From assembly GCA_947062475.1 (NCBI GenBank), contig CAMSQA010000006.1, forward strand, positions 1 to 64,000: a DNA stretch of 64,000 nt, given 5' to 3'. Positions within the stretch are counted from its first letter, which is position 1, and every line of letters starts with the position of its first letter. The notes beneath the pieces are model-generated. The model did no database searches and was not told where the DNA came from. It worked only from the letters and a program-made list of their open reading frames with translations. Positions 37,254 through 47,217 of the stretch are shown in pieces. The DNA is from an uncultured Clostridia bacterium. Lineage in GTDB: Bacteria; Bacillota; Clostridia; Christensenellales; UBA1242. The position numbers were made by a program, and so were the translations under genes.

Positions 37254-40200
37254 ATGGTTAAACAAAAATCAAAATTCAAGGGTTTATTAAAAGGTGTGGC
37301 TGTTGGCTTTGCTTTTATTATGTGCAGTGCTTTCTTTCCAGCAAAGGTTATTGCCCAAGCTTTTGATAGTAATTTAGCAGATAAAGTTGGCGTTTTAGCA
37401 AATGGCATCAAGGTAAATGGACAAGGTGCTGATATTGTTGTTAAAAAAGGCAACACTGTCAATATTCCTGAAGCTGTTTATGAATATAAAACTGAGTCTG
37501 GAAAAGGTGAGCATATTATTGGCAAGGAAGATGAAAGCAGAATAAAATCTTCAATTGAAGTTTTTTATAAAGACACAAACGATAAAGTGGCTATTTCTGG
37601 CAATAGTTTTGTTGCGGATAGAGTTGGTCGTTATACAATCACTTATAATGTTGTTGATGGAGAAAACAATTATTCATATGATATGATTGTAAAATGTGAA
37701 GTGAGTGAAGCTTCTTTTGATTTCTCTGCTAATAATAAAAATATAATCCCAAGTGTTTATGATGTTTCTCTTACTGATAAAGATATCATACTTCCTCTTC
37801 CTTCTGTGAAAGATTCAAATAGTGAAATTTTAATATCCGAGAATGATAACGAATATTTCACAAACTTGGATAAAAATGATTTTGAGCTTCCTTCAAATGA
37901 TAGCAAAGGTGCTTTTGTTACGATTAGTCTTTCTCAAGGAAGCAAAATTGCAATTGATTCAAAAGAAATAGATGGAAAAACTGCATTTTACATTTCAAAT
38001 GAAAATCTTTTGAAGGTAAAAGGTCAAGAAATTCAAGTTTTCTATTCTTATTATCAAATGAGTGACAACAATCAACCTGTTTTTGTTTCTTCTGTTTCAA
38101 AAACATTTACTGTAAAAGAAGAATATTATTTCAAAAACTCTAAGGAAGAAGAAAAAGGCTATGATTTGGAAACTAAATGGTCTAGTTCAACTTCTGATAT
38201 TACAGCCGTTGTTGGTATTGAAAAAGAACTTCCTAAAATTACAGCAACAACAAAATCTACAAATTCTCCTGCAAATGAAGCTGTTGAAGTTTATTATCAA
38301 ATAAAAGTTCAAAAGAGAGGCTCAAATGGAAGTTATAGTGAAGACGTGACAGATAAGGTCATTACTGAGGATGGAAAATTCAAAGCTCATGATGAAGGCT
38401 CTTATATGTTCACATATGAAGTAGTTGACTTCTATGGCAATAAAGGTGATACAAACAAAACCAGATTTGAAATTACAAACGTTAAGGATTCTAGATCAGC
38501 AAGTGTATTTGTTTATGATGGCGGAAATAAAAATGCTTACAACGAAAAAGAAAATAAATATGAAAGCGCATTAAACAAACTCAAAATACAATCTGGCAAC
38601 CGCAACGTAATTATGTATGCCGTTGGCGGAACAGACAACTTTGTGGCTAAAGATAAGCTTACACTTAGAAGAACAATTATTGATAATACTTCAATGACAA
38701 TGTTTGATATCAGCGAAAAACTTTATCATGAATACAACCTTATTTTTGCTCCTGCAAGAGCAACTGGTGCAAGCGAAAGTGCTTCAGTTTATCAACAAAT
38801 TGTTGCTGACAATTATCATATTCGTGCACAAATGCTTTTGGAAGGAAAGAAAATTGATAATGACAACGAAATCAAAGCTTTTCTTAAAGAAAATAAATAT
38901 CTCTTGGTGACAACAGAGTTTAATAAAGACTTTGACGGAAATGACATTGTTGAAGGTCTCTCAACAAGTGATGAAAAAGCTACTGAAAAAATGATGCTTC
39001 TTGACAGTGAAGGTGAAGTTGGTTATGCATATATAGAATGCAAAAACACATCATTTAAAAACAAAAAATTGTTCTCTGATGGCACTTATACTTTCATTTA
39101 TGGTGCAAAAGACAACATCAATAATGAGACAACAACAAGAAATTCAGTCACTATTTCTACAGATTACAATGCTGAAGCAGTTCCAACAATAAGCTTTGCT
39201 ACTGCACTTCAAGACACATATCTTCCTTCTGACAAAATTGAATTTGACGTTGCATCAGCAACCGTATCTCAAGACTCAAGACTTGACACAGTGACTGCTT
39301 ATAGATATCTTGATGCAAGCAAAAATCCTGTTGCTTCTGACAAGACAAACAAGACTTTAAATTATTATATTCAAAGAGCAAACTCAAATCTTTCTTCTAA
39401 ATGGTATGCTCAAACTGAAAAAGTTATTGAAAGCGAAGGTTGGTATTTTGATAACAACAAATCTTCTTATAAGATTGACTTAAAACAAGAAAGACCACAA
39501 TCAGCAAAATATCTTGAAATTCTTTCTTATGCAATTGATGATTATGGCAATGCAGGTTTCTTCAACAAAGTTATCACAATAGCGGATGCAAATGATGGGG
39601 CTATGCCAATTCTTTTCAAAATTGAAAATCTTCCTTCTGAAGAAATTTTGACTGCACCAGAGGAGATTGAACTTCCAACACTTTTCTTCACTGATGATAA
39701 TGTTGATTACATGAATGGCGAGGTAAAAGTTTATAGACTTGTGAAAAATAGTGACGGAACTATTGATAAAATCGTCAACCAGTCTTTGAATATGAAAACT
39801 GATTTCGATTCTGTGCGTGAAACATTTATTCTCAAGGCTGGCTCTTTCAGAGCTTCAATTGGTGGAGATTATCAAGTTGCAATTACTGTTAGAGATTCAG
39901 GCAACCATAGTTATACAACTTATTTCAACTATCATTTAATTGATGGAATCGTTAATGATAAGCCAGAAATTGAAAATATAACCTCTGAAACTATTGACTT
40001 GAAAGCAGGACAAACTCATTATTTGGTTCCTCCAACAATTTCAGTTTCTACTTCTGATAAGTTTGGATATATTGGTATTGATAAAGAAGATGATGCAAAA
40101 ACAGCAACTTATTATACTACAACAATAATTTCTGCAACAGATTCTTATTCACTTGATAAATATTATTTCACAGGACATAAGAAGGGGACTTTTAAACTTC

Positions 40201-41372
40201 AATATAAAGCTTTCCTTATTCGTTATTCAAAAGATTCTTCTGTATTTGCAAATTCAAAAGATGCTGCAAATGATGGCATGATCTATCTTGAAAATGACAA
40301 ACTTTGTTATCAATATAATGATGAACAATATTATGTTTATATTGAAAAGACAACAGATGTAGAAGGAGTTGAAAATTATCTCCTTCATGCAAACAAATCT
40401 GTGCTTGGAATTGATAAAGAAGAAGATCTTGACGAAGCTGGACTTAAAGAACTTGCAAAGATTGTGAAAATTGATGTTTGTGAAAGCAAAATTCAAACAA
40501 TAAATGTAGGCGGCGTTGAAATCAATGTAACATTTGATGAAAATGTCTATCCAGATGCTTTTGAAGAAACTGACAACACAATCGAAATTAAAAAACCAAA
40601 GAACATCGAATTTAATGGTGATGATTATCAAACAAATCTTAAAGATTCAACAGTTACAATCACAAGGACTTCTGGAAATACAACAATAAACCTTGCTGAA
40701 ATTTCATTTGAAGAATGGGCAAACCAAGAAGATTTGAAAAATAAAGAAAATTTCACAGTAAACAATGGCGAAATTTCTCTAAAACTTGTTGACAATGGCA
40801 GATATACTATCAAATATTCTATTCAAGCAATGGATAAAACAGGTGTCAACGTTGATAGTCCAAAAACTGTAGAATATACTATCAAAAATGGTGACGTTGT
40901 TGGTCCAAAGGTAAAACTTGAAAATAATTTTGTAAAAACAACTTACAAGTTGGGTGATACAATGAAACTTAATTTAGCTGGTCTTACAGTTTCTGATAAT
41001 GTCACTGAAGATGTCAACTATCTCAAGAAAAATATGGTTGTTCGTCTTTCAAATCCTGATTCAGGAAGCGGAAATTATATAACTCTTGAAAATAAGTCTG
41101 AAGTTGAAGGCGAATATATCTACACACATAAACTTGAAACTGCTGGGACTTACACTTTGACTGTAATTGTGAAAGATAAAGCAGGAAATGAGACAAGTTC
41201 TAGTGTGACATTTGAAGTTTCAACAAAAGAATCAAAAGATGTTGATGTTAAGGAAGTTATGGGAGGAGTTTTAATTGGACTTTCTGTTGCTGTCCTTGCT
41301 GGAGTTGTAATTTACTTTGTTGTAAGCAAAGTAAAACTTGATAAAAAAGAAAAGAAATATAAAAATAAATAA
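37254..41372 (+). CDS. Large surface protein with Ig-like/cadherin-like beta domains
   Basis: The 1372-residue protein has an N-terminal signal peptide (residues 1-37, VAVGFAFIMCSAFFPAKVIAQA), about ten repeated beta-sandwich segments ending in patterns such as VGRYTITYNVVDG, GSYMFTYEVVDFYGN, GDYQVAITVRDSGNH and GTYTLTVIVKDKAGNE, and a C-terminal membrane helix (GGVLIGLSVAVLAGVVIYFVV) with a lysine-rich tail. No LPxTG motif is seen. It is probably a membrane-anchored, rod-like surface protein for adhesion or envelope structure. GGAG precedes the ATG. Codon use is richer in ACA and AAT than in housekeeping genes. Confidence 0.75.
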   Translation: MVKQKSKFKGLLKGVAVGFAFIMCSAFFPAKVIAQAFDSNLADKVGVLANGIKVNGQGADIVVKKGNTVNIPEAVYEYKTESGKGEHIIGKEDESRIKSSIEVFYKDTNDKVAISGNSFVADRVGRYTITYNVVDGENNYSYDMIVKCEVSEASFDFSANNKNIIPSVYDVSLTDKDIILPLPSVKDSNSEILISENDNEYFTNLDKNDFELPSNDSKGAFVTISLSQGSKIAIDSKEIDGKTAFYISNENLLKVKGQEIQVFYSYYQMSDNNQPVFVSSVSKTFTVKEEYYFKNSKEEEKGYDLETKWSSSTSDITAVVGIEKELPKITATTKSTNSPANEAVEVYYQIKVQKRGSNGSYSEDVTDKVITEDGKFKAHDEGSYMFTYEVVDFYGNKGDTNKTRFEITNVKDSRSASVFVYDGGNKNAYNEKENKYESALNKLKIQSGNRNVIMYAVGGTDNFVAKDKLTLRRTIIDNTSMTMFDISEKLYHEYNLIFAPARATGASESASVYQQIVADNYHIRAQMLLEGKKIDNDNEIKAFLKENKYLLVTTEFNKDFDGNDIVEGLSTSDEKATEKMMLLDSEGEVGYAYIECKNTSFKNKKLFSDGTYTFIYGAKDNINNETTTRNSVTISTDYNAEAVPTISFATALQDTYLPSDKIEFDVASATVSQDSRLDTVTAYRYLDASKNPVASDKTNKTLNYYIQRANSNLSSKWYAQTEKVIESEGWYFDNNKSSYKIDLKQERPQSAKYLEILSYAIDDYGNAGFFNKVITIADANDGAMPILFKIENLPSEEILTAPEEIELPTLFFTDDNVDYMNGEVKVYRLVKNSDGTIDKIVNQSLNMKTDFDSVRETFILKAGSFRASIGGDYQVAITVRDSGNHSYTTYFNYHLIDGIVNDKPEIENITSETIDLKAGQTHYLVPPTISVSTSDKFGYIGIDKEDDAKTATYYTTTIISATDSYSLDKYYFTGHKKGTFKLQYKAFLIRYSKDSSVFANSKDAANDGMIYLENDKLCYQYNDEQYYVYIEKTTDVEGVENYLLHANKSVLGIDKEEDLDEAGLKELAKIVKIDVCESKIQTINVGGVEINVTFDENVYPDAFEETDNTIEIKKPKNIEFNGDDYQTNLKDSTVTITRTSGNTTINLAEISFEEWANQEDLKNKENFTVNNGEISLKLVDNGRYTIKYSIQAMDKTGVNVDSPKTVEYTIKNGDVVGPKVKLENNFVKTTYKLGDTMKLNLAGLTVSDNVTEDVNYLKKNMVVRLSNPDSGSGNYITLENKSEVEGEYIYTHKLETAGTYTLTVIVKDKAGNETSSSVTFEVSTKESKDVDVKEVMGGVLIGLSVAVLAGVVIYFVVSKVKLDKKEKKYKNK

Positions 41373-41387
41373 AATTTATATATTAAG

Positions 41388-41419
41388 AAAAAGTGGTTTT
41401 AATAAAGCCACTTTTTTTA
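41388..41419 (+). terminator. Terminator of the surface protein gene
   Basis: AAAAAGTGG and CCACTTTTTTT pair around an 11-base loop and T tail. Confidence 0.8.
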
Positions 41420-41562
41420 TATAAAAATAGTAAATCTGAAAAATTTTAAACAAATATTTATACCTCTTTTTTAACATGATTAAAAAAAATTATTGACCAT
41501 AATCACAAATAAAATTATGTATTTTTCTTGACAAATTGAAAGCTTTATGATATGATATTTGA

Positions 41563-41668
41563 GTATCCGCATGTGTAGGGTCATAAGTTTAATCAAACAA
41601 ATTTAGAAAGACATTTATAAGATTGACACCCGAAATAAAAACAGCGAGTTTGGTTAGAGGAGGTAAAG
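41563..41668 (+). ncRNA. Candidate ribosomal protein L21 leader
   Basis: A promoter TTGACA (41528-41533), 17 bases, TATGAT (41551-41556) is followed by about 105 untranslated bases before rplU. GGGTCA (about 41578) can pair with TGACACCC (about 41623) with a small bulge, leaving a long internal loop. A structured L21 leader upstream of rplU is known in Bacillota. Whether this one matches that family needs a covariance-model search. Confidence 0.45.
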
Positions 41669-41670
41669 AA

Positions 41671-41979
41671 ATGTTTGCTATAATTCAATGTGGTGGAAAG
41701 CAATACAAAGTTAGTGAAAACGATATTATTTCAGTAGAAAAAATCACTAATGCAGTTGGTGAAAAAATCAACTTAGATGTAATGCTTTATAGTGACGGAA
41801 AAACTGTTGTTGCAGGAAATCCACTTGTTGCTGGTGCTGTATGTGAAGCAGAAGTTGTCGCTCATGGAAAGGGTGACAAAATTGTTGTTTTCAAATATAA
41901 GCCAAAGAAAAACGAGAGAAAAAAACAAGGTCACAGACAACCATTCACTCAATTAAAAATAACTTCTATTAAAAAGTAA
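41671..41979 (+). CDS. rplU: 50S ribosomal protein L21
   Basis: This 102-residue product is standard L21 (MFAIIQCGGKQYKVSENDII ... KPKKNERKKQGHRQPFTQLKI). It binds 23S rRNA. ATG 41671 follows GAGGAGG; the longer frame to 41623 runs through the leader. It is the first gene of the rplU-prp-rpmA operon. Confidence 0.97.
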   Translation: MFAIIQCGGKQYKVSENDIISVEKITNAVGEKINLDVMLYSDGKTVVAGNPLVAGAVCEAEVVAHGKGDKIVVFKYKPKKNERKKQGHRQPFTQLKITSIKK

Positions 41980-41987
41980 GGTTTATT

Positions 41988-42308
41988 ATGACAAAAATTA
42001 CTTTTTATAAAAAAAACAACCTTATAATTGGTTTTGAAGTGAAGGGGCATACAGGTAAAGATGAATTTGGCAAAGACTTACTCTGTGCTCAGATTTCCAC
42101 AGTTGCACAACTTGCAATTGTCGGAATTGAAGAAGTCGGAAAGATAAAAGCTTTTCATGAAATCACTGATGGCTATCTTAAAATCATGGTTTCTGAAAAA
42201 GATGCTTTAGGTCAAGCTCAATTTCTATTTAATACTTGTATGCAATCATTTAATTCTATTTTGATAGGTGAAGAAAAATTCGCAAAATTGGAGGTAAAAA
42301 ATGTTTAA
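41988..42308 (+). CDS. prp: Ribosomal-processing cysteine protease Prp
   Basis: The 106-residue protein has the Prp catalytic pair: His in GFEVKGHTG and Cys in LLCAQIST (about residues 21 and 33). Prp removes the N-terminal extension of L27 in Bacillota that lack the mature N terminus. It lies between rplU and rpmA, its invariant position, and overlaps rpmA by eight bases. Its substrate site is visible in the next gene. Confidence 0.93.
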   Translation: MTKITFYKKNNLIIGFEVKGHTGKDEFGKDLLCAQISTVAQLAIVGIEEVGKIKAFHEITDGYLKIMVSEKDALGQAQFLFNTCMQSFNSILIGEEKFAKLEVKNV

Positions 42309-42573
42309 ATTTAATGCTCAACTTTTTGCTCATAAAAAGGGTGGTGGTTCAACAAAAAACGGTCGTGATTCACAAAGCAAAAGACTTGGTGTGAAGGCAT
42401 ACGGCGGTGAAAATGTGACTGCAGGCTCTATAATTGTAAGACAAAGAGGCACAAGAATTTATCCTGGTGTAAATGTTGGAATGGGAAAAGATTACACACT
42501 TTTCGCAACAACTGATGGCAAAGTTAAATTCGGCATGTCAAATGGCAAAAAGATTGTTTCAATTGAAAAATAA
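42301..42573 (+). CDS. rpmA: 50S ribosomal protein L27 with Prp-cleaved extension
   Basis: The 90-residue L27 starts [21 protein letters not shown]. The extension MFKFNAQLF followed by AHKKGGGST fits the known Firmicutes pattern in which Prp cuts after the Phe. The mature N terminus reaches the peptidyl transferase centre. A GGAGGT site inside prp precedes the ATG. A terminator follows, so the operon ends here. Confidence 0.95.
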   Translation: MFKFNAQLFAHKKGGGSTKNGRDSQSKRLGVKAYGGENVTAGSIIVRQRGTRIYPGVNVGMGKDYTLFATTDGKVKFGMSNGKKIVSIEK

Positions 42574-42579
42574 TTTATT

Positions 42580-42609
42580 AAAAAGACTGATAATTTTCAG
42601 TCTTTTTTG
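42580..42609 (+). terminator. Terminator of the rplU-prp-rpmA operon
   Basis: AAAAGACTGA and TCAGTCTTTT form a stem with a short loop and T tail. Confidence 0.85.
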
Positions 42610-42690
42610 TTTTAAAATCTAATATTTGATATAATTTACACTTTTTGACTATATTTTTATTAAATTATTTGTTTTTGAAGCTATTTATTG

Positions 42691-42696
42691 TATAAT
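42691..42696 (+). promoter_or_regulatory. -10 element directly before the 8-oxoguanine glycosylase gene
   Basis: TATAAT ends six bases before the ATG at 42703 and no ribosome site is present, again predicting a leaderless mRNA. Confidence 0.5.
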
Positions 42697-42702
42697 AAAG
42701 TT

Positions 42703-43530
42703 ATGAAATATAATATAGAAGAAAATGAAATAAGGATCTATTCAAAAGATGAATTTAATCCAGAGCATATTTTAGAATGTGGGCAAGTTTTTTGTTTTAA
42801 AAAGGAAGGCGAAGTTTATAAAGTTTTTCCAGAAAGTCAGTATGCAGAAATTTCAGAAAAAGAGAAATATTATTCGATAAAAACTGAAAATATCGATTAT
42901 TTTATCAATTTTTTTGATTTAAAAAGCGATTATAAGCAAATTAAGGAAAATCTTTCTAAGCACGAAATATTAAAAAAGCCAATTGAATTTGGGTTTGGAA
43001 TCAGAATTTTAAATCAAGATTTATTCGAAACTATGATTTCTTTTATCATTTCAGCAAATAATAATATTAAGCGTATTAAACTTATATTAAATAATATTCG
43101 CAAAAGTCTGGGTGAAAGAGTCTGTGGAGATATATATTCTTTTCCAAGTTATCAAAAATTACTTGAATGTGATGAACAGTTTTTTAAAGATGTTGGTGCG
43201 GGATATAGGGCAAGTTATTTATACAAAGTTTTAAGACAAATTACGCCAAAAGAACTTGAAGAAATCAAAAGTTATGACCTCGATAAATTAAGAGCAAAAC
43301 TTATTTCTCTTTCAGGGATTGGTCCAAAAGTTGCTGATTGTCTGTTGCTATTTGGTTATCATAAAGGAGAAGTTTTCCCTGTTGATACTTGGATTGCACA
43401 AATGTATAACAAATATTATTATCCGCTTTCTAATAGAGAACAAATAAGAAATAATCTAATAGAAGAATTTGGTTCATTATCAGGTTTTGCTCAACAATAT
43501 TTGTTTTACTTTCAACGTTCATCAAATTAA
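42703..43530 (+). CDS. ogg: 8-oxoguanine DNA glycosylase (OGG type)
   Basis: This 275-residue protein is a helix-hairpin-helix-GPD glycosylase: the hairpin LSGIGPKVADCLLLFGY carries the catalytic lysine, and the GPD aspartate lies in VFPVDTWIAQMY. An N-terminal antiparallel region (residues 1-95) matches the OGG N-domain. It removes 8-oxoguanine opposite C and cleaves the abasic site. ATG 42703 is preferred to the upstream in-frame codon at 42688. It appears monocistronic. Confidence 0.85.
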   Translation: MKYNIEENEIRIYSKDEFNPEHILECGQVFCFKKEGEVYKVFPESQYAEISEKEKYYSIKTENIDYFINFFDLKSDYKQIKENLSKHEILKKPIEFGFGIRILNQDLFETMISFIISANNNIKRIKLILNNIRKSLGERVCGDIYSFPSYQKLLECDEQFFKDVGAGYRASYLYKVLRQITPKELEEIKSYDLDKLRAKLISLSGIGPKVADCLLLFGYHKGEVFPVDTWIAQMYNKYYYPLSNREQIRNNLIEEFGSLSGFAQQYLFYFQRSSN

Positions 43531-43668
43531 AGAAATTTATAACTTATTTTAATTTAATAGTATTTACAATTAAAATAAAGTGTGATATAATTATTTTGAA
43601 ATAGAATTCAAATTAAATATTATAAAAATTTTTATATTTTATAAATGGGAATTTTTAAGGAGGAATAA

Positions 43669-44709
43669 ATGTCAAATTCGATGTTATTAAAATTTGGAAC
43701 TACTGAAATAGTCCTTGTATCAGTTTTTGGAGCAATTTTGTTGGGATTTATAATCTATTTGTGTTTTGTTCCTCTTAAAAATTATTTTACTGCTTTATTC
43801 TCTGGGGCTTATATTCCTTCTTTTAGATTAATAAGTATAAAAAATCGTAAGCTTATAGTTGCCAATATCGTTAATAGTTATGTTATGGCAAAAAAATCAA
43901 AACTTGAAATTTCGCTAAAAGAGATTGAAACACTTTCACTTTCTGGAGGTGATGTAGTTGCAGTAATTTCTTCTTTGAACCTCGCAAAAAATGCTGGTTT
44001 TAATTTGAGTTTCAATCTTGCAAGTGCGATAGAACTTGCTACTCAAGATGTTTTTAATAAAGTTCAAGACAGCATCAATTCAAAAGTGGTGGCAATTGAT
44101 GATATAAGGGCTTTCACTCAAGATGAAGTGGAAATAATTGTAAACGCAAAAATGTCAGTGAAATTATGTATTGATAGATTTATAGATGGTCTTGGAATTG
44201 AAGATTTAAAAACAACTGTTGCTGCATGGATTCTCGAAAACATTTCAAAGTCGAAAGATCATAAAGATATTTTGAAAGAACCAAATAAATTGTTGTTATC
44301 AAATCTTGATTTACGTGTGGTTGCACAAAAATCAATGTTTAATGTAATTGACATAAATATTGTAAATATTGACATAGGACGTGATTTAAACAAAGAAAAT
44401 GAACTTAAATTGGCAGAAAAAGAAAAAACATATGCAAGTATTGACGCGGAAAGGCGTAAAAATGCAGAGGAAATCAAAGAAATCAGAATGAGAGCAAAGA
44501 CTGAAGAAATGAAATCCGCTGTTCTTGAAGCCGAAGCAGATGTGCCACGTGCTATTTCACAGGCAATAAGAGAGGGAAGATTCTCTGTGATGGATTATTA
44601 TAAACTTATGAATTTACAGGCTGATACCGCGATGAGACGAGCAATTATCAACAACAACAGAGCTGATGATAATGATGACGATGATGACGATGAAGGAGAT
44701 TTCTTCTAA
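43669..44709 (+). CDS. floA: Flotillin-like protein FloA
   Basis: The 346-residue protein has an N-terminal membrane-inserted segment (residues about 13-37), an SPFH-like region, and a glutamate/alanine-rich coiled coil (ELKLAEKEKTYASIDAERRKN ... EAEADVPRAISQAIREG), ending in an acidic DDDDDDDE tail. FloA organises membrane microdomains in Bacillota. AAGGAGG precedes the ATG. It is followed by a small membrane protein, then yqfC, as in the yqf cluster of Bacillus. Confidence 0.9.
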   Translation: MSNSMLLKFGTTEIVLVSVFGAILLGFIIYLCFVPLKNYFTALFSGAYIPSFRLISIKNRKLIVANIVNSYVMAKKSKLEISLKEIETLSLSGGDVVAVISSLNLAKNAGFNLSFNLASAIELATQDVFNKVQDSINSKVVAIDDIRAFTQDEVEIIVNAKMSVKLCIDRFIDGLGIEDLKTTVAAWILENISKSKDHKDILKEPNKLLLSNLDLRVVAQKSMFNVIDINIVNIDIGRDLNKENELKLAEKEKTYASIDAERRKNAEEIKEIRMRAKTEEMKSAVLEAEADVPRAISQAIREGRFSVMDYYKLMNLQADTAMRRAIINNNRADDNDDDDDDEGDFF

Positions 44710-45272
44710 TGAATTATAAAATTTTAATCATTATTGGTGCTGCAGTAATAGCTTTGATAATATTGTTTATTCTATTTCTTACAATTTCAAACAAGAGAAA
44801 ATCTAAAAAACTTCAAGAAAATTTAAATAAGTATAAAAATGAAAATAAAGAAAGTGACGATTCTATCTCATTAATGACCGAAGATGTAGGGAAAAATTTG
44901 TCAGAAGACGAGCTATTTAATGATTTTTCTTCTGATCAAACAAAAGAAGAAGATGAAATTGAAGATTTTGATGATCTCGACTTTAAATTAGAGGACTTTT
45001 TGCCAAGTGAGGATAAATTAGGACATAAAAGAGATCATAATAGAAATTTAAATAATTATTATGATAAAAGCACTGTAAACTCAAGCTATGATAAAGTAGC
45101 CAAAGAAAGAAAAGCAAGAGATGACGATTTTGAACAGTTTTTAGATGAACATTCTTTTACAAGAAAAGCTTTTGATAAGTCATTGCTTTCTCAAATAAAA
45201 AATTTACCACCTGAAATTAAGGCAGTGATAATGAGCAATGTTTTTGATAAATTTAATGACGATGATAAATAA
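44709..45272 (+). CDS. Membrane-anchored acidic hypothetical protein after floA
   Basis: The 187-residue product has one N-terminal membrane helix (IGAAVIALIILFILFLTI) followed by a Ser/Asp/Glu-rich linker and a C-terminal conserved-looking helix pair (KAFDKSLLSQIKNLPPEIKAVIMSNVFDKF). Its ATG overlaps the floA stop (TAATG), so it is translationally coupled and may work with FloA. It occupies the yqfB-like slot but I cannot confirm the family. Confidence 0.55.
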   Translation: MNYKILIIIGAAVIALIILFILFLTISNKRKSKKLQENLNKYKNENKESDDSISLMTEDVGKNLSEDELFNDFSSDQTKEEDEIEDFDDLDFKLEDFLPSEDKLGHKRDHNRNLNNYYDKSTVNSSYDKVAKERKARDDDFEQFLDEHSFTRKAFDKSLLSQIKNLPPEIKAVIMSNVFDKFNDDDK

Positions 45273-45362
45273 ATATCAAGTTAGTTTCATCGCTATTAAT
45301 ATCTTTAATAATTTAATAATTTATAATAAACACGCATAAACATATCGTAACGGAGGTTTTGC

Positions 45363-45620
45363 GTGTTTAATTTTTTTGACGAACTTAAAAAGAAATCGAC
45401 AAATGCCGAAATGCTTTCAAACTTTAATATCGTAAACATGTCAGGTATGCTTATGTATGTTGAGGGGCATCAAGGATTGACAGTCCTTTCTACCAAGATG
45501 ATTGCTTTTAAGGTGAAGAAAGGCAGGTATGTAGTTGAAGGAGAGGATTTAAAATTGTCGGAATTGACTGAAAATACAATGATTATTCAGGGGAAAATTG
45601 TCAAAACGGAGTTGTTTTAA
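45363..45620 (+). CDS. yqfC: YqfC/YabP family sporulation protein
   Basis: The 85-residue protein has the YabP/YqfC beta fold (MLMYVEGHQGLTVLSTKMIAF, then LSELTENTMIIQGKI). In Bacillus it is made in the mother cell early in sporulation. It uses GTG as start, after GGAGG with a six-base gap. The stop overlaps the yqfD start (TAATG). Its role is known only in outline. Confidence 0.85.
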   Translation: MFNFFDELKKKSTNAEMLSNFNIVNMSGMLMYVEGHQGLTVLSTKMIAFKVKKGRYVVEGEDLKLSELTENTMIIQGKIVKTELF

Positions 45621-46741
45621 TGTTTAAGAAGGGCAGAACTTGCGTTAAAGTCAAAGGACTAAATCAAGAACGTGCAATAAATAATATAGTCAAAAAAATT
45701 AAAATTTACAATTACAACCGAATTGAACATGATGTTTGCGAATTTGAAGTGGATTTTTCAAATCATAAAGTTTTAATACAAATACTCGCTGAAGCAAATC
45801 TTGAAATAACCAAAATTTCACATCAAGGAATTTTATCAAATTTTAAAAGATTATTATGTAGTTATGGAATCATAGTTGCACTTTTGATTTGTAGCATTTT
45901 TTATTGCTTGCAATATTCATTTATTTTAAAAATTGATGTATTTGGTTTGGATAAGAAGGCTTCAGGTGAGATTATTTCATTTGTAAATAAAAATATGAGT
46001 AGTAGATATAAAGGCAAGATTGATACAAAACAAATTGAATTTAATGTCAAAAAAAATTTTGAAGAAGTCAGTTCAATAAGTGTTGCGATAATTGGACAAA
46101 GCTTAATAATAAATATAAATGAAGCAGTCATCCCAGAAGAAATGAAGGAAGGAGAGGCAATAATTTGTCAATTTGATGGTCTTATCACCGATATTAATCT
46201 TGTGCAAGGCACTTTAGCAGTGGATGTTGGAGATATTGTTCAGAAAGGCGATATACTCGTTCATCCATACATTATTGACGCAGAAGGAAAGCAGAGAATG
46301 GTTGCCCCTAAGGCAGAAATATATGCGGATATTTGGCTTAGCGGAATTGAAAACCATTATGAGCATTATACTTCAACAGAACGAACAGGTAAAAAGTTTG
46401 TAAAAAGTGAAATTTATATTGGCAAAATTTTGTTATATTCAAATTCTGCTATCTTTCCATTTGAAGAATATCAGACAGAAGAAAATATCATCTGCCTTAC
46501 CAAAAACAATATTCTTCCTTTGTATAGAAAAAATATAATATGTTATCAAACAGAAACTAAAGTAATAGATGAGAAATTTTCAGCAGTCCAAGATCAAATA
46601 ATTGAAAAAGCTCGCAAAAAAGCCTTGATTTTTTTGAAAGAAAATGAGATAATTAAAGAAGAAAATTACACAATAAGAGAAGAGGACGGATTTCATCAAA
46701 TTGAATTTGTGCTGACTGTCAATCGAAACATAGGAGGATAA
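45620..46741 (+). CDS. yqfD: Sporulation protein YqfD
   Basis: The 373-residue protein has a cytoplasmic N terminus, a membrane helix (IIVALLICSIFYCLQYSFIL, about residues 76-95) and a large extracellular beta-rich domain including VAPKAEIYADIW. YqfD belongs to the sigma-E regulon in Bacillus and is needed for efficient sporulation. It is translated together with yqfC. In most Bacillota phoH follows; here ybeY follows directly. Confidence 0.88.
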   Translation: MFKKGRTCVKVKGLNQERAINNIVKKIKIYNYNRIEHDVCEFEVDFSNHKVLIQILAEANLEITKISHQGILSNFKRLLCSYGIIVALLICSIFYCLQYSFILKIDVFGLDKKASGEIISFVNKNMSSRYKGKIDTKQIEFNVKKNFEEVSSISVAIIGQSLIININEAVIPEEMKEGEAIICQFDGLITDINLVQGTLAVDVGDIVQKGDILVHPYIIDAEGKQRMVAPKAEIYADIWLSGIENHYEHYTSTERTGKKFVKSEIYIGKILLYSNSAIFPFEEYQTEENIICLTKNNILPLYRKNIICYQTETKVIDEKFSAVQDQIIEKARKKALIFLKENEIIKEENYTIREEDGFHQIEFVLTVNRNIGG

Positions 46742-47215
46742 ATGTATATAAATTTTGAAGGAGTGGGGCATAAATATAGAAAGCTTATTAAAAAAATTTA
46801 TAGTAAGGCAATGTTTGTCACTGACAATGTAATTGAAAACTCATGGCTGACAATTTCTTTTGTATCAAAAGAGCGTATTCAAGAACTTAATAAGCTTTAT
46901 CGTAAAGTTGACAAATGCACAGATGTTTTGTCATTCCCTATGCTTGATATTGTTTATCCACAAAAATTAAAAGATTTTATGGATGAGTTTTCACCAGATG
47001 GTTCATTATACATCGGCGATGTCGTCATATGTCCTAAGATTGCAAAACAACAGGCAAAAAGTTTCAAGCATAGCAAAAAAAGGGAAATAGGATTTTTGGC
47101 TTTGCATGGACTTTTGCATTTGCTTGGTTTTGATCACATAGAAACTGAAGATGAAAAAATTATGATGGAAATGAGCAATAAAATTCTTGATGAGCTTAAC
47201 ATTAAAAGGAGCTGA
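46742..47215 (+). CDS. ybeY: Endoribonuclease YbeY
   Basis: The 157-residue protein has the zinc motif HGLLHLLGFDH (H-x3-H-x5-H, about residue 121). YbeY processes the 3' end of 16S rRNA and takes part in ribosome quality control. It starts right after yqfD behind GGAGG and is followed two bases later by era. The pair ybeY-era is conserved. Confidence 0.95.
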   Translation: MYINFEGVGHKYRKLIKKIYSKAMFVTDNVIENSWLTISFVSKERIQELNKLYRKVDKCTDVLSFPMLDIVYPQKLKDFMDEFSPDGSLYIGDVVICPKIAKQQAKSFKHSKKREIGFLALHGLLHLLGFDHIETEDEKIMMEMSNKILDELNIKRS

Positions 47216-47217
47216 AG

